Below are positions 35,204 to 43,824 of a stretch of 64,000 nt of DNA, in pieces. Made by a program: the position numbers and the translations under genes. Location: positions 145,703 through 209,702 of the forward strand of contig CBFICB010000005.1 in the NCBI GenBank assembly GCA_965661005.1, read 5' to 3'. Numbering within the stretch: position 1 is the stretch's first letter; each line of letters begins with the position of its first letter. Source of the DNA: UBA5109 sp965661005. Its GTDB lineage: Bacteria > Pseudomonadota > Gammaproteobacteria > Pseudomonadales > Pseudohongiellaceae. The notes under the pieces are model-generated. The model was not told the DNA's origin. It worked only from the letters and a program-made list of their open reading frames with translations, and did no database searches.

Positions 35204-35467
35204 TTAAACGCTTGCCGTCTCAACACTGACGAAAGTTCGCTTTTGCGGGCCCTTGGCCTGAAACTTAACTGTCCCTTCAGCTTTGGCATAAAGAGTGTGG
35301 TCTTTTCCACAACCTACATTTTCTCCGGCATGAAATTTCGTGCCACGCTGGCGTACAAGAATATTACCAGGAATTACGTTCTCACCACCATAGTGCTTGA
35401 CACCTAGGCGCTTGGAGATCGAATCTCTACCGTTATTAGTACTACCACCTGCTTTTTTATGTGCCAT
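35204..35467 (-). CDS. rpmA: 50S ribosomal protein L27
   Basis: An 87-residue protein with N-terminus MAHKKAGGSTNNGRDSISKR, which reaches the peptidyl-transferase centre, and the downstream GNILVRQRGTKFHAG. It begins directly with the mature MAHKKAGG form, so no Firmicute-like cleaved leader is present. The start lies 2 bp after the rplU stop, a tightly coupled pair. Confidence 0.97.
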   Translation of the reverse strand: MAHKKAGGSTNNGRDSISKRLGVKHYGGENVIPGNILVRQRGTKFHAGENVGCGKDHTLYAKAEGTVKFQAKGPQKRTFVSVETASV

Positions 35468-35469
35468 GA

Positions 35470-35958
35470 CTAATCCTCTTTCTTAGTAGTCTCGGTTTTA
35501 GCCTTTGCAGCAGCTTTTTTAGCTGGTGCCTTTTTTGCTGCGGCTTTTTTAGGCGCTGCTGCTTTTTTAGGCGCTGCTGCTTTTGCTGGAGCGTCTTCAG
35601 TCGCTTTTGCTTTAGCTGCTTTAGCAGCTTTTGCTTTAGTAGCAGGCTTACCTTCGCTAATCCCTGTTATTTTAACTTCAGTAAACCATTGCCTATGGCC
35701 CTGACGTTTCATGTGATGCTTACGACGACGGAATTTGATGATAGAAACTTTATCACCACGACCATGGCTGATAACTTCAGCAGTCACATTTCCTTCAACA
35801 TAAGGTTTACCGATCTTAACGCCGGCACCTTCACCAATCATTAAGACCTTATCGAAATTGATACTGTCACCTGTGCTGGCATCCAGTTTTTCTAATTTCA
35901 GCACTTCGCCTTCTTCAACGCGATGCTGTTTGCCACCACTTTCTATAACCGCATACAT
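35470..35958 (-). CDS. rplU: 50S ribosomal protein L21 with Ala/Lys-rich tail
   Basis: Residues 1-103 are a normal L21: MYAVIESGGKQHRVEEGEVL, the KFRRRKHHMKRQGHRQ rRNA-binding loop and VKITGI at the end. A further ~59 residues form a low-complexity tail of KAAKAKA, PKKAA and KKAPAKKAA units, resembling histone H1 or AlgP-type repeats. Typical bacterial L21 stops near 103 residues. It is first in rplU-rpmA behind a strong promoter. Confidence 0.96.
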   Translation of the reverse strand: MYAVIESGGKQHRVEEGEVLKLEKLDASTGDSINFDKVLMIGEGAGVKIGKPYVEGNVTAEVISHGRGDKVSIIKFRRRKHHMKRQGHRQWFTEVKITGISEGKPATKAKAAKAAKAKATEDAPAKAAAPKKAAAPKKAAAKKAPAKKAAAKAKTETTKKED

Positions 35959-36015
35959 TTGGTTTTTTCTCCAATTCTTTAAATCTGGCTAGAACCAGCT
36001 TTCACAGGGGCGTGA

Positions 36016-36044
36016 ATTTTACGGGAAGAGCCGCAGTTGCGCAA
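36016..36044 (-). promoter_or_regulatory. rplU-rpmA promoter
   Basis: On the minus strand TTGCGC and TAAAAT are separated by exactly 17 bp, followed by a CACGCCCC GC-rich discriminator. The -10 lies about 58 bp upstream of the rplU ATG. Spacing and discriminator fit a strong, stringently controlled sigma-70 promoter. Confidence 0.75.
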
Positions 36045-36193
36045 GGAGGATTCTCAGTTTTTATGTTCTTTTGCTAGCCCTCGAAATGCTTGATATAAAA
36101 CAGGTTTTACAGGACAGTGGCTTGACTTTCTTGGTATCCATCCCTACGCTCCTGAATCTGCGAATACCTACACATAAACAACCGCGACCAGTT

Positions 36194-37159
36194 ATGACCA
36201 ACAGCATTCAGCAAATAGTCTCAGACGACTTTGATGCGCTCAATAAAAATGTCGTCAGACAGTTGCATTCCGAAGTTCCGCTTATTGAAAATATTGGCCA
36301 ATATTTGATTGAAGCAGGCGGTAAACGTATTCGTCCCTTATTAGTTCTGCTGTGTTCTCGCGCTTTTAACTATAAAGGCGAAAAACATATTGATCTGGCA
36401 ACTGTTATTGAGTTTCTTCACACAGCGACCCTACTGCATGATGATGTTGTTGATATGTCTGAGATGCGCAGAGGCAGACCCACAGCCAATATTCAATGGG
36501 GCAATCCTTCCAGTGTGCTGGTGGGTGATTTTATTTATTCAAGAGCTTTTCAATTGCTCGTTAGCATTGCTGATATGCAAATCATGGAAGTGATGGCGAC
36601 AACAACGAACAAAATTTCTGAAGGCGAAGTCCTCCAACTGGTTAATCAGCATAATATTGCTGCTACCGAACTCGATTATATGAGCGTCATTCATAATAAG
36701 ACTGCAATTTTATTTGCCGCGGCATGCAGCTCTGCTGCAATTCTTGCAAACACAGATTCTGATGTGCAAGCAAAGCTGCATACCTTCGGATTAGAGGTTG
36801 GCTTGGCTTTCCAGCTAATTGATGACCTATTGGACTATAACGGTGATAACGAAGAACTGGGCAAAAATATCGGCGATGATTTAGCGGAAGGTAAACCCAC
36901 CCTGCCTTTAATATACGTCCTCCAACATGGCAATGCAGAACAAAAACAGCTGATCAGCACTGCCATAAAAGAGGGTGGTCTGGAGCACCTCGATGAAATA
37001 ATCTCAGTAATAAGGGAGTCAGGTGCGCTGGAATATACCCAACAAAAAGCCGAGGAGCGTATTGCCATTGCCGAAGAATGTTTAAGTGTTGTGCCTGAAT
37101 CCGCTTTCAAGAAAGGACTGGCCTTAATCGCCCAAACGGCTATCAAAAGATCAAAATAA
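36194..37159 (+). CDS. ispB: Polyprenyl diphosphate synthase (octaprenyl type)
   Basis: A trans-prenyltransferase making the quinone side chain. The ATG at 36194 is chosen: it gives 321 residues starting MTNSIQQIVSDDF, matching IspB length, whereas the longer open frame adds 41 unrelated residues. The first aspartate-rich motif is LLHDDVVDMSEMRRG and the second is LIDDLLDYNGD. GGKRIRPLLVLL is the IPP-binding region. It is divergent from rplU, as in E. coli and Pseudomonas. Confidence 0.95.
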   Translation: MTNSIQQIVSDDFDALNKNVVRQLHSEVPLIENIGQYLIEAGGKRIRPLLVLLCSRAFNYKGEKHIDLATVIEFLHTATLLHDDVVDMSEMRRGRPTANIQWGNPSSVLVGDFIYSRAFQLLVSIADMQIMEVMATTTNKISEGEVLQLVNQHNIAATELDYMSVIHNKTAILFAAACSSAAILANTDSDVQAKLHTFGLEVGLAFQLIDDLLDYNGDNEELGKNIGDDLAEGKPTLPLIYVLQHGNAEQKQLISTAIKEGGLEHLDEIISVIRESGALEYTQQKAEERIAIAEECLSVVPESAFKKGLALIAQTAIKRSK

Positions 37160-37603
37160 CTCTTTACCTAATTCAACACTATCACCTGTAGTGATAGTGC
37201 CGGCTTGAATAACCTTACAGCAAACGCCTCCACGCCACCCCGTCATTAAGGCTTCCTTCAAACCCTGATGTGCTTTATCCATTTTATAGCAGGGGTCCGT
37301 TTCACGGGTGATTTCAAGAATGACATTGCCTATATGAATCGATCTACCAACATCTGTAGGCAAAAACTCAAAACCTTTTATTAATAAATTGGCTCTTCTT
37401 GTTGTCCAGGGCAAGACAACACCGAGCTCATCACAAGCTCTCAACCAGGACTCTTTGCTGAGAATAGTTATTTGCCTTGGCCCAGGTCGCCCTTTAGAGT
37501 CTCCCAGCAAACCTTCATCCAGTGACAACTCCCCACTAAATATTTCCTGCATTGGGGAATGCGCATCGGGTCTGCGAGCAATACTTAAAAGTTTTATTAC
37601 CAA
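37151..37603 (-). CDS. MOSC-domain protein
   Basis: A 150-residue stand-alone MOSC domain. Features are GLLGDSKGRPGPRQITIL near residue 32, RRANLLIKGFEF, and TDPCYKMDKAHQGLKEAL containing the conserved cysteine thought to bind molybdenum cofactor or sulfur. Proteins of this type are linked to Moco-dependent reduction or sulfur transfer, but the substrate is unknown. It overlaps the end of convergent ispB by 9 bp. Confidence 0.88.
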   Translation of the reverse strand: MVIKLLSIARRPDAHSPMQEIFSGELSLDEGLLGDSKGRPGPRQITILSKESWLRACDELGVVLPWTTRRANLLIKGFEFLPTDVGRSIHIGNVILEITRETDPCYKMDKAHQGLKEALMTGWRGGVCCKVIQAGTITTGDSVELGKELF

Positions 37604-37705
37604 GATAAACCTCTACTATAGAATATGTTTTTGTAACGCCAATTTGACTTGCATTATAAGCCTAAACAAGACATTCTGCGCACATAGAAAGTTTGGAGAA
37701 AATCA

Positions 37706-38650
37706 GTGAAAAAAGTTCTTGTTGCCTTACCCTTAATCGTCCTTGTAGCTCTTCTTGGGGTGTATTTTTATGCGAACCAGGAAACGGAAAATCAAATTGA
37801 TCTTTATATAGAGCGTGCAATCGCTAGTGGCGCCTATAAGGATATTCAATATGAATCTGCTGAGTTTGATATGGATGCTTCAATCCTGATTAGTGGTCTG
37901 AGTGTTACTGATGCCATGGACTTTCAGTACACCATTGATGAGCTTGAATTAAGCGAAATGGACTTTTTTAATGAATTTCCTCACTCCATTAATCTCTCAG
38001 CACGAGGTTTTTCGCTGCCTATGGGTTTGCCAGAATTGGATGACTCAATGATTACTCCTGAAATGCAAAATTACCTTGCTATGATTGACGGCACTGAGTC
38101 TGTACCTGCGACAATCAATTACAACCATCAGTATGACCATAATAACAATAACCTATTTAATAGCGTTGTGAGCATTGCTCTGACAGACGCATTCAATTTA
38201 TCTATCAATACCACAACCCGCAATATTTCGTATGAAGAGCTTAATCAAATATCTGACCCCCTTGCTGCAGAAACTGCCGCAATGACAGCCTTGATGAATG
38301 CTGAAATTCCCGAACTGGGTTTTAGCTTTTCAGATTTTGGTTTAATTGAAACTTTACTGGAAAATCAAGCTGCTCAACAAGGTAAAAGTGTTGACTTGGT
38401 TCGCCAGGAATTAATGTCTGTTACGCAGTCATTATTTCTATTTGCACCAGCAGATCTGCAAGCGACTGTGATTGATTTAGGCAATGATCTTGGTAGTTTT
38501 TTAGAAGGAGGTAAAACTTTCAACTTTGCCCTACGTCCAGATTTTTCCGGTAGCGTTCAACAGCTACAGGTACCGATTATGAGTGCTTTTTTTGCCGGGG
38601 AATACGGACAGATTGTAGACTTGCTCAATATTGAATTCAGCACTGAATAG
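37706..38650 (+). CDS. Membrane-anchored periplasmic protein, unknown function
   Basis: A 314-residue protein with an N-terminal signal anchor (KKVLVALPLIVLVALLGVYFY) and a long polar periplasmic part with repeated short beta-like segments (YTIDELELSEMDFF, NLSARGFSLPMGL). The layout loosely recalls DUF945/AsmA-like envelope proteins, but no family can be assigned firmly. It is preceded by GGAGAAA 9 bp before its start. It is monocistronic, convergent with a lipoprotein gene. Confidence 0.7.
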   Translation: MKKVLVALPLIVLVALLGVYFYANQETENQIDLYIERAIASGAYKDIQYESAEFDMDASILISGLSVTDAMDFQYTIDELELSEMDFFNEFPHSINLSARGFSLPMGLPELDDSMITPEMQNYLAMIDGTESVPATINYNHQYDHNNNNLFNSVVSIALTDAFNLSINTTTRNISYEELNQISDPLAAETAAMTALMNAEIPELGFSFSDFGLIETLLENQAAQQGKSVDLVRQELMSVTQSLFLFAPADLQATVIDLGNDLGSFLEGGKTFNFALRPDFSGSVQQLQVPIMSAFFAGEYGQIVDLLNIEFSTE

Positions 38651-38683
38651 ACATTATTTTCAGGGTTTAGCTTTTACTGTTAA

Positions 38684-39214
38684 TCAGAAGAATTCAAAAG
38701 TATTTTCTTCGTAGTAACGTGTAAAGACGATGTCTTGCTTGTTCAGGGATCCTGCAAAAATTGCATTTACATCAGCTTCGAATCGTTGCATGTAACTCTC
38801 AAGATCATCAAGTTCAATAGCTTCTATTAAGGCATCACGCCATACGCTTGCACAGCGAGTATCAATAAGTCTTACAGCATTATTCTTTGCCCACTCTGCT
38901 CCAATCAGGCGACCTAAAACTTGCATTTTCTCTGTGTATTCCTGATTTTTATCTGCAGGAGCTTCATATAATAATTCTTCGGTTAGTTGTAACCAGCCAG
39001 GTGATAAGGGACTGCCTAAATAAAATATTTTTATCCAATCGAGGTAGCTATCCATTTCCTGATAAGCTTGATTATCAGTAGCGAGTTGATAGGTATCTAT
39101 GAAGTATTCTTCGGGTGGCAACTGATCTGGCCAGTAGTCTGGTGGTTGTAAAATTGAACAAGCTGGAAGCACTAATGTTGTAATGAAAATTGTCAAATAA
39201 CGTCTATACTGCAT
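38684..39214 (-). CDS. Hypothetical lipoprotein
   Basis: A 176-residue protein. The signal peptide ends in lipobox LPAC (C19), and the mature part is acidic and mostly helical (SYLDWIKIFYLG, LTEELLYEAP, LGRLIGAEWAKNNAVRLID). No family is recognised. It lies downstream of mreD on the same strand, separated by 87 bp holding a 12-bp tandem repeat. It may be transcribed with mreBCD. A link to cell shape is only positional. Confidence 0.7.
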   Translation of the reverse strand: MQYRRYLTIFITTLVLPACSILQPPDYWPDQLPPEEYFIDTYQLATDNQAYQEMDSYLDWIKIFYLGSPLSPGWLQLTEELLYEAPADKNQEYTEKMQVLGRLIGAEWAKNNAVRLIDTRCASVWRDALIEAIELDDLESYMQRFEADVNAIFAGSLNKQDIVFTRYYEENTFEFF

Positions 39215-39273
39215 AGGTCTACACTAAAAGCTTCTATTCTACTTATGAGAGGGGATCAGAAATTAACAACATT

Positions 39274-39309
39274 ATAGTTAAACTAATAGCTAAACTAATA
39301 GTTAAACTA
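39274..39309. repeat. Three tandem 12-bp repeats at the mreD 3' end
   Basis: ATAGTTAAACTA occurs three times in immediate succession (39274, 39286, 39298) with one mismatch in the middle copy. The last copy supplies the mreD stop codon at 39302-39304. The array therefore straddles the end of mreD and the gap before the lipoprotein gene. Confidence 0.9.
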
Positions 39310-39805
39310 CACGAAATGTCCGTCGCATATAGCGTAAGATATAAAAAACTATCGGCCAGACTATTGCGCTAGTCACTGCAGAAACTAAAAACATTAAATT
39401 TGGTGAGGTATTTTGATTACTCACCGTCAAAATCCAGAAAGAAACCAATTGATGCAGTCCGACCAGCATAAAAATAGTGCTGGCTTGCTGCAGCATGGTA
39501 AACATGCGTAATCGTTGATATAAGCTTAAAGCCAGATAAGTGACCAAAGCTAGTACCAGGCCATTCAGGCCAAGCAAAGAACCTTCCAGTACATCCACAA
39601 AAAAACCGACCACCCAGGCACTGACCAGACCAACTTTATGAGGCAAAGCCATGGCCCAGTAAATGACTACCAGAGCCATCCACTCAGGACGATAATATTC
39701 CAACCAGTCTGGTAGGGGCATTACAAGCAACAATGATGCAATCAGGAAACTGGCGACAATAACCCAAATACCATTTGATGCTCTTAGTATTGCAGAACCC
39801 ATCAT
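39302..39805 (-). CDS. mreD: Rod shape-determining protein MreD
   Basis: A 167-residue membrane protein with five or six helices. LEYYRPEWMALVVIYWAMALP and GFFVDVLEGSLLGLNGLVLAL are characteristic of gammaproteobacterial MreD. It is part of the elongasome that directs lateral wall synthesis. It starts 2 bp after mreC. In Pseudomonas maf follows, but here a lipoprotein gene follows instead. Confidence 0.94.
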   Translation of the reverse strand: MMGSAILRASNGIWVIVASFLIASLLLVMPLPDWLEYYRPEWMALVVIYWAMALPHKVGLVSAWVVGFFVDVLEGSLLGLNGLVLALVTYLALSLYQRLRMFTMLQQASTIFMLVGLHQLVSFWILTVSNQNTSPNLMFLVSAVTSAIVWPIVFYILRYMRRTFRVV

Positions 39806-39807
39806 GA

Positions 39808-40626
39808 CTAAAATACCAAGAGCAGATTTCTGCTGCGATCAAGCTGCGCAGTTGGGGCAACAGTCACCTGGGCAAAAGGCTGACCTGGATCTCGAATAAT
39901 ATTGGTTATTACCCCAACTCTGTATCCAGCAGGAAAACGCTGCCCAAGTCCTGAAGTAACCAGCATATCACCGACTTCTATATCAGCATTGCCGGTCATA
40001 TTATTCATCGTCATCTCATGAAGGCTTCCCTGAGTACCTGAAACTACAGCTCTGATACCATTTCTATTGATTTGAACCGGCGTAGAGTGTTGTGGATCGG
40101 TGATCAACTGCACCCAGCTATAATATGGCTCTATTGAAAGAACCTGGCCAAATAAGCCACTAGCATCAAGAACTGGCTGACCATCATAGACCCCATGAAT
40201 GCTACCTTTATTGATTAATACCTGCTTGCTAAATGGGTCAGATGACTCACTAACCAACTGCGCCCTAACAACAATGTCGTCTACAATTGCCGAGGCATTC
40301 AGTAATTCATTCAAGCGATTATTTTCAGCGCTTAAATGATCAATTTTCTGTATTTGGTATTGTTGCATTAAAAGCTGTTCCTGAAGCAAGCGGTTCTCTT
40401 CCAGCAATTCATCACGGCTTTTTAAGGCATCAGAAACTTGCTGACTCAAAGCCTGTGGCAGCTCGGAAAGATAATGGATCGGGGTAACAGAGTATGAAGC
40501 GTAATAACGGGCTTGCGACATATAGCCAAAACGGCTATCGGCAAACATCAGGAGCAGCGAAATAACCACCAAAACCAACAGGCGGTATCCCTGAGCTGAA
40601 CTTTGAATAAATAGAGACTTGCTGAT
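39808..40626 (-). CDS. mreC: Rod shape-determining protein MreC
   Basis: An inner-membrane protein with one helix (VLVVISLLLMFADSRFG), a coiled coil (LLEENRLLQEQLLMQQYQIQ) and two periplasmic beta domains (VLINKGSIHGVYDGQPVLD, GDMLVTSGLGQRFPAGYRVG). The first ordinary start codon is TTG at 40578, at the edge of the helix, which removes the expected cytosolic N-terminus. In-frame codons up to a TAG encode SKSLFIQSSAQGYRLL, which resembles normal MreC starts. An ATC at 40626, 5 bp after AGGTAGG, is the most likely true start. Confidence 0.88.
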   Translation of the reverse strand: MSKSLFIQSSAQGYRLLVLVVISLLLMFADSRFGYMSQARYYASYSVTPIHYLSELPQALSQQVSDALKSRDELLEENRLLQEQLLMQQYQIQKIDHLSAENNRLNELLNASAIVDDIVVRAQLVSESSDPFSKQVLINKGSIHGVYDGQPVLDASGLFGQVLSIEPYYSWVQLITDPQHSTPVQINRNGIRAVVSGTQGSLHEMTMNNMTGNADIEVGDMLVTSGLGQRFPAGYRVGVITNIIRDPGQPFAQVTVAPTAQLDRSRNLLLVF

Positions 40627-40690
40627 AGTCGCCTACCTGCTCTTATAAGTGAACAATAATTCCGTTCTAATTATTATAAAGTGATTATCA

Positions 40691-41728
40691 CTAATCTAAA
40701 GTCAGAAAGTCTATATCAAGGAGGTCCATTAATTCCATAGCCTTACCCCCTCCTCTCGCGACACAGGTCAGAGGATCATCAGCGACAATAACTGGTAAAC
40801 CGGTTTCCTCACTCAATAATTTATCCAGATCTCTTAATAATGCACCGCCTCCGGTCAAGACCAGACCGCTTTCGGCAATGTCTGATGCTAGCTCAGGTGG
40901 CGACTGCTCCAAAGCACTTTTAACTGCCTGAACAATAGCTGACAAAGGTTCTTGCAATGCTTCCAGTATCTCATCGCTATTTAAGGTGAAACTTCTAGGC
41001 ACACCTTCGGCCAGATTTCGACCACGCACGTCTATTTCCCGAATTTCCGTACTAGGAAATGCGCAACCAATTTCTTTCTTGATTCTTTCAGCAGTCGCAT
41101 CACCGATTAAACTGCCATAGTTTCTGCGCACATGCGTTGTAATGGCTTCATCAAAACGATCTCCGCCAATCCTGACTGACTCTGAATAAACCACACCATT
41201 AAGAGAGATAATGGCAATTTCTGTTGTACCACCACCAATATCGACGACCATGGACCCACTGGCCTGTTCAACAGGCAAACCTGCACCTATTGCAGCGGCC
41301 ATTGGCTCTTCAATTAAACGTACTTCACGTGCACCAGCACTCATGACTGATTCACGAATTGCTCGGCGTTCTACTTGTGTCGATTTACAGGGTACGCAGA
41401 CAAGCACTCTTGGACTGGGGCGAATAAAACTATTTTCATGCACCTTATGAATAAAGTGTTGAAGCATTTTTTCAGTCACCTGAAAGTCTGCTATCACACC
41501 ATCTTTTAAAGGCCTGATTGCCATTATATTGCCAGGCGTTCTACCAAGCATTCTTTTAGCATCGGATCCTACGGCTGTAACAGTTTTTTGACCATTATGA
41601 ATTCGAATAGAGACAACTGAGGGTTCATTCAGAATAATACCCTGATCACGGACATATATAAGTGTATTTGCAGTCCCCAAGTCGATAGACAGATCATTGG
41701 AGAACATGCCTCTTAATTTTTTTAACAT
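40691..41728 (-). CDS. mreB: Rod shape-determining protein MreB
   Basis: A 345-residue bacterial actin. Phosphate-binding motifs are LSIDLGTANTLIYV at about 13-26 and MVVDIGGGTTEIAI near 160. The adenosine motif is VLTGGGALLRDLDKLL. It polymerises at the inner membrane and organises MreC/D and the wall synthases. It is first in leftward mreBCD, divergent from gatCAB as in Pseudomonas. Confidence 0.98.
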   Translation of the reverse strand: MLKKLRGMFSNDLSIDLGTANTLIYVRDQGIILNEPSVVSIRIHNGQKTVTAVGSDAKRMLGRTPGNIMAIRPLKDGVIADFQVTEKMLQHFIHKVHENSFIRPSPRVLVCVPCKSTQVERRAIRESVMSAGAREVRLIEEPMAAAIGAGLPVEQASGSMVVDIGGGTTEIAIISLNGVVYSESVRIGGDRFDEAITTHVRRNYGSLIGDATAERIKKEIGCAFPSTEIREIDVRGRNLAEGVPRSFTLNSDEILEALQEPLSAIVQAVKSALEQSPPELASDIAESGLVLTGGGALLRDLDKLLSEETGLPVIVADDPLTCVARGGGKAMELMDLLDIDFLTLD

Positions 41729-42049
41729 AAATTTTTATAACCCTTATAGGAGTAAATCTAAATTTTCCCTTCTGAAATACGCCTTTTGCGCTAATCTTCC
41801 AGTATAATCGCCCCTCAACAACTTTATGCCAGTTATTTTTAAGCGACTAATTAAACTTATAAAACAAATTTAAGCTATCAATAGTGAAAAAGAAGCCGCC
41901 TTACAGGGCCTTTAATAGGACCACAGCAATATTAAGGGTGCAACTTTAGCAATGACAACAACGCAGAGCAAGAATCAAATCTATATTGTCAGAACTATTT
42001 CACTATATCAGCCCTTTTTGGCCATAATTAGCTAAACGGAGAAAGAAAA
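41729..42049. promoter_or_regulatory. Divergent mreB/gatC intergenic region
   Basis: This 321-bp region carries promoters for both operons. A TATAAT hexamer on the plus strand lies at 41803-41808 with a poor -35. A 27-codon frame at 41952-42035 ends 14 bp before gatC, but it has no support as a gene. No clear terminator, riboswitch or RNA is seen. Confidence 0.35.
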
Positions 42050-42337
42050 ATGTCTATTACAGCAGACGATATTGCATATATTGCTAATCTTGCGCGCTTG
42101 CAACTGAGCGAAGCGGAAAAGCAAGAAGCGGCCCTTAACTTTGAAAATATTCTGGCTTTGATAGACCAAATGCAAAGTGCTGATACCGATCAGCTTGAGC
42201 CTTTGTCTCATGCGATTGAAACTTCTCAACCATTACGTGAAGACATTGTCACTGAAATAAATCAGCGTGATGAACTACAAAAAATTGCGCCAAAATGCGA
42301 AAAAGGTTTGTTTCTGGTGCCGAAGGTCCTCGAATAA
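42050..42337 (+). CDS. gatC: Asp/Glu-tRNA amidotransferase subunit C
   Basis: A 95-residue subunit that stabilises GatA-GatB. IAYIANLARLQLSEAEKQE at the start and QLEPLSHAIETSQPLREDIV are the family's conserved segments. A GGAGAAAG ribosome-binding site precedes the ATG. It is the first gene of gatCAB, which converts misacylated Glu-tRNA-Gln and Asp-tRNA-Asn. Confidence 0.95.
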   Translation: MSITADDIAYIANLARLQLSEAEKQEAALNFENILALIDQMQSADTDQLEPLSHAIETSQPLREDIVTEINQRDELQKIAPKCEKGLFLVPKVLE

Positions 42338-42373
42338 AACTAATGTATAAAAGCACCAGGAAAACCGACAACG

Positions 42374-43822
42374 ATGTTTAAATCAGGTATTGCAGACATA
42401 TCACGCTCATTAGCTGCTGGTGAGTTTTCCAGTGAGGAAATCACCACTGCTTACTTAGCGCGAATCAAAGAAAAAGATCAAGAACTTAATTCTTATATTA
42501 CCCTATGCGAAGAAGAAGCTCTGGCCCAAGCCAAGGTTGCGGACGCTAATCGTGCAAATGGTGATGCTCATTTGTTAACCGGCGTTCCCATTGCCCACAA
42601 GGATATTTTTTGTACTTCAGGCATTAAGACTTCTTGCGGCTCGCGTATGCTGGATAATTTTATTGCTCCATACGATGCGACAGTCGTCGACAATTTTAAT
42701 CGGGCCGGTGTCGTCACTTTAGGTAAAACCAATATGGACGAATTTGCTATGGGGTCCTCCAATGAAACAAGTTACTACGGCCCTGTGCACAACCCCTGGA
42801 ATAAAGAGCTGGTGCCCGGTGGGTCTTCAGGAGGATCTGCCGCTGCAGTTGCAGCTCATTTATGCCCAGCTGCGACAGCTACTGACACGGGGGGATCAAT
42901 TCGTCAACCTGCAGCCTTTTGTGGACTTACCGGTTTAAAACCAACCTACGGCAGAGTTTCACGCTGGGGCATGATTGCTTTCGCATCAAGTCTTGATCAA
43001 GCAGGCACACTAACAAGATCAGCAGAAGACGCTGCGCTCATGCTCAACATAATGGCCGGCCATGATCCTAAAGACTCAACTTCAATCGATATAGCCATAG
43101 AAGATTACACTGCCAATCTGGACAAACCGTTAGCAGGATTGAAAATTGGTATACCTATTCAACATTTTGCTGAAGGACTAAGCGCAGAAGTAGAACAAAA
43201 TATTCGGAATGCGCTAAGTGAATTTGAAAAACTTGGCGCAACTTTAAAGGACATAAGCTTGCCAAATAGTCACCAGTCTGTGTCGGCATATTATGTGATT
43301 GCTCCTGCCGAAGCTTCGGCTAACCTTTCTCGTTACGATGGTGTCCGCTATGGTTATCGTTGTGAAGATCCGCAAGATTTGGAAGACTTATATAAACGTA
43401 CTCGCAGCGAAGGTTTTGGGACAGAAGTGAAACGTCGCATCATGGTTGGCACCTACGCCTTATCGGCTGGTTATTATGATGCTTATTACATCAAGGCTCA
43501 AAAAATCCGCCGCCTGATAAAAAATGATTTCGATACTGCCTTCACTGATGTCGATGTCATTATGGGCCCAACTTCTCCTCATACGGCTTTTAAAATAGGC
43601 GCACAAACCAACGACCCCGTATCGATGTATCTTGAAGACATCTATACAATTGCTGTCAATTTAGCTGGCTTGCCAGGCATGTCTGTACCTGCAGGCTTGG
43701 TTAATAACTCACCTGTCGGTTTACAGATCATTGGCAAGCATTTTTCAGAATCACATTTATTAAACATTGCTCATCAGTTTCAGCAGGTCACTGATTGGCA
43801 TACGCAAACGCCGGAGATATAA
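42374..43822 (+). CDS. gatA: Asp/Glu-tRNA amidotransferase subunit A
   Basis: A 482-residue amidase that releases ammonia from glutamine for GatB. The Ser-cisSer-Lys triad is visible: K76 (PIAHKDIF), S151 (PGGSSGGSAAA) and S175 (DTGGSIRQPA). Length is normal. It lies 36 bp after gatC and 2 bp before the gatB start. It is consistent with non-discriminating aminoacyl-tRNA synthetases in this organism. Confidence 0.97.
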   Translation: MFKSGIADISRSLAAGEFSSEEITTAYLARIKEKDQELNSYITLCEEEALAQAKVADANRANGDAHLLTGVPIAHKDIFCTSGIKTSCGSRMLDNFIAPYDATVVDNFNRAGVVTLGKTNMDEFAMGSSNETSYYGPVHNPWNKELVPGGSSGGSAAAVAAHLCPAATATDTGGSIRQPAAFCGLTGLKPTYGRVSRWGMIAFASSLDQAGTLTRSAEDAALMLNIMAGHDPKDSTSIDIAIEDYTANLDKPLAGLKIGIPIQHFAEGLSAEVEQNIRNALSEFEKLGATLKDISLPNSHQSVSAYYVIAPAEASANLSRYDGVRYGYRCEDPQDLEDLYKRTRSEGFGTEVKRRIMVGTYALSAGYYDAYYIKAQKIRRLIKNDFDTAFTDVDVIMGPTSPHTAFKIGAQTNDPVSMYLEDIYTIAVNLAGLPGMSVPAGLVNNSPVGLQIIGKHFSESHLLNIAHQFQQVTDWHTQTPEI

Positions 43823-43824
43823 AC

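Noticed and set aside
36071..36193. N-terminal extension of IspB
   Set aside because: The 41 extra residues are not IspB-like; the ATG at 36194 gives the normal length and N-terminus.
41952..42035. 27-codon leader frame upstream of gatC
   Set aside because: It has no regulatory codon bias, no attenuator hairpin and no ribosome-binding site of note.
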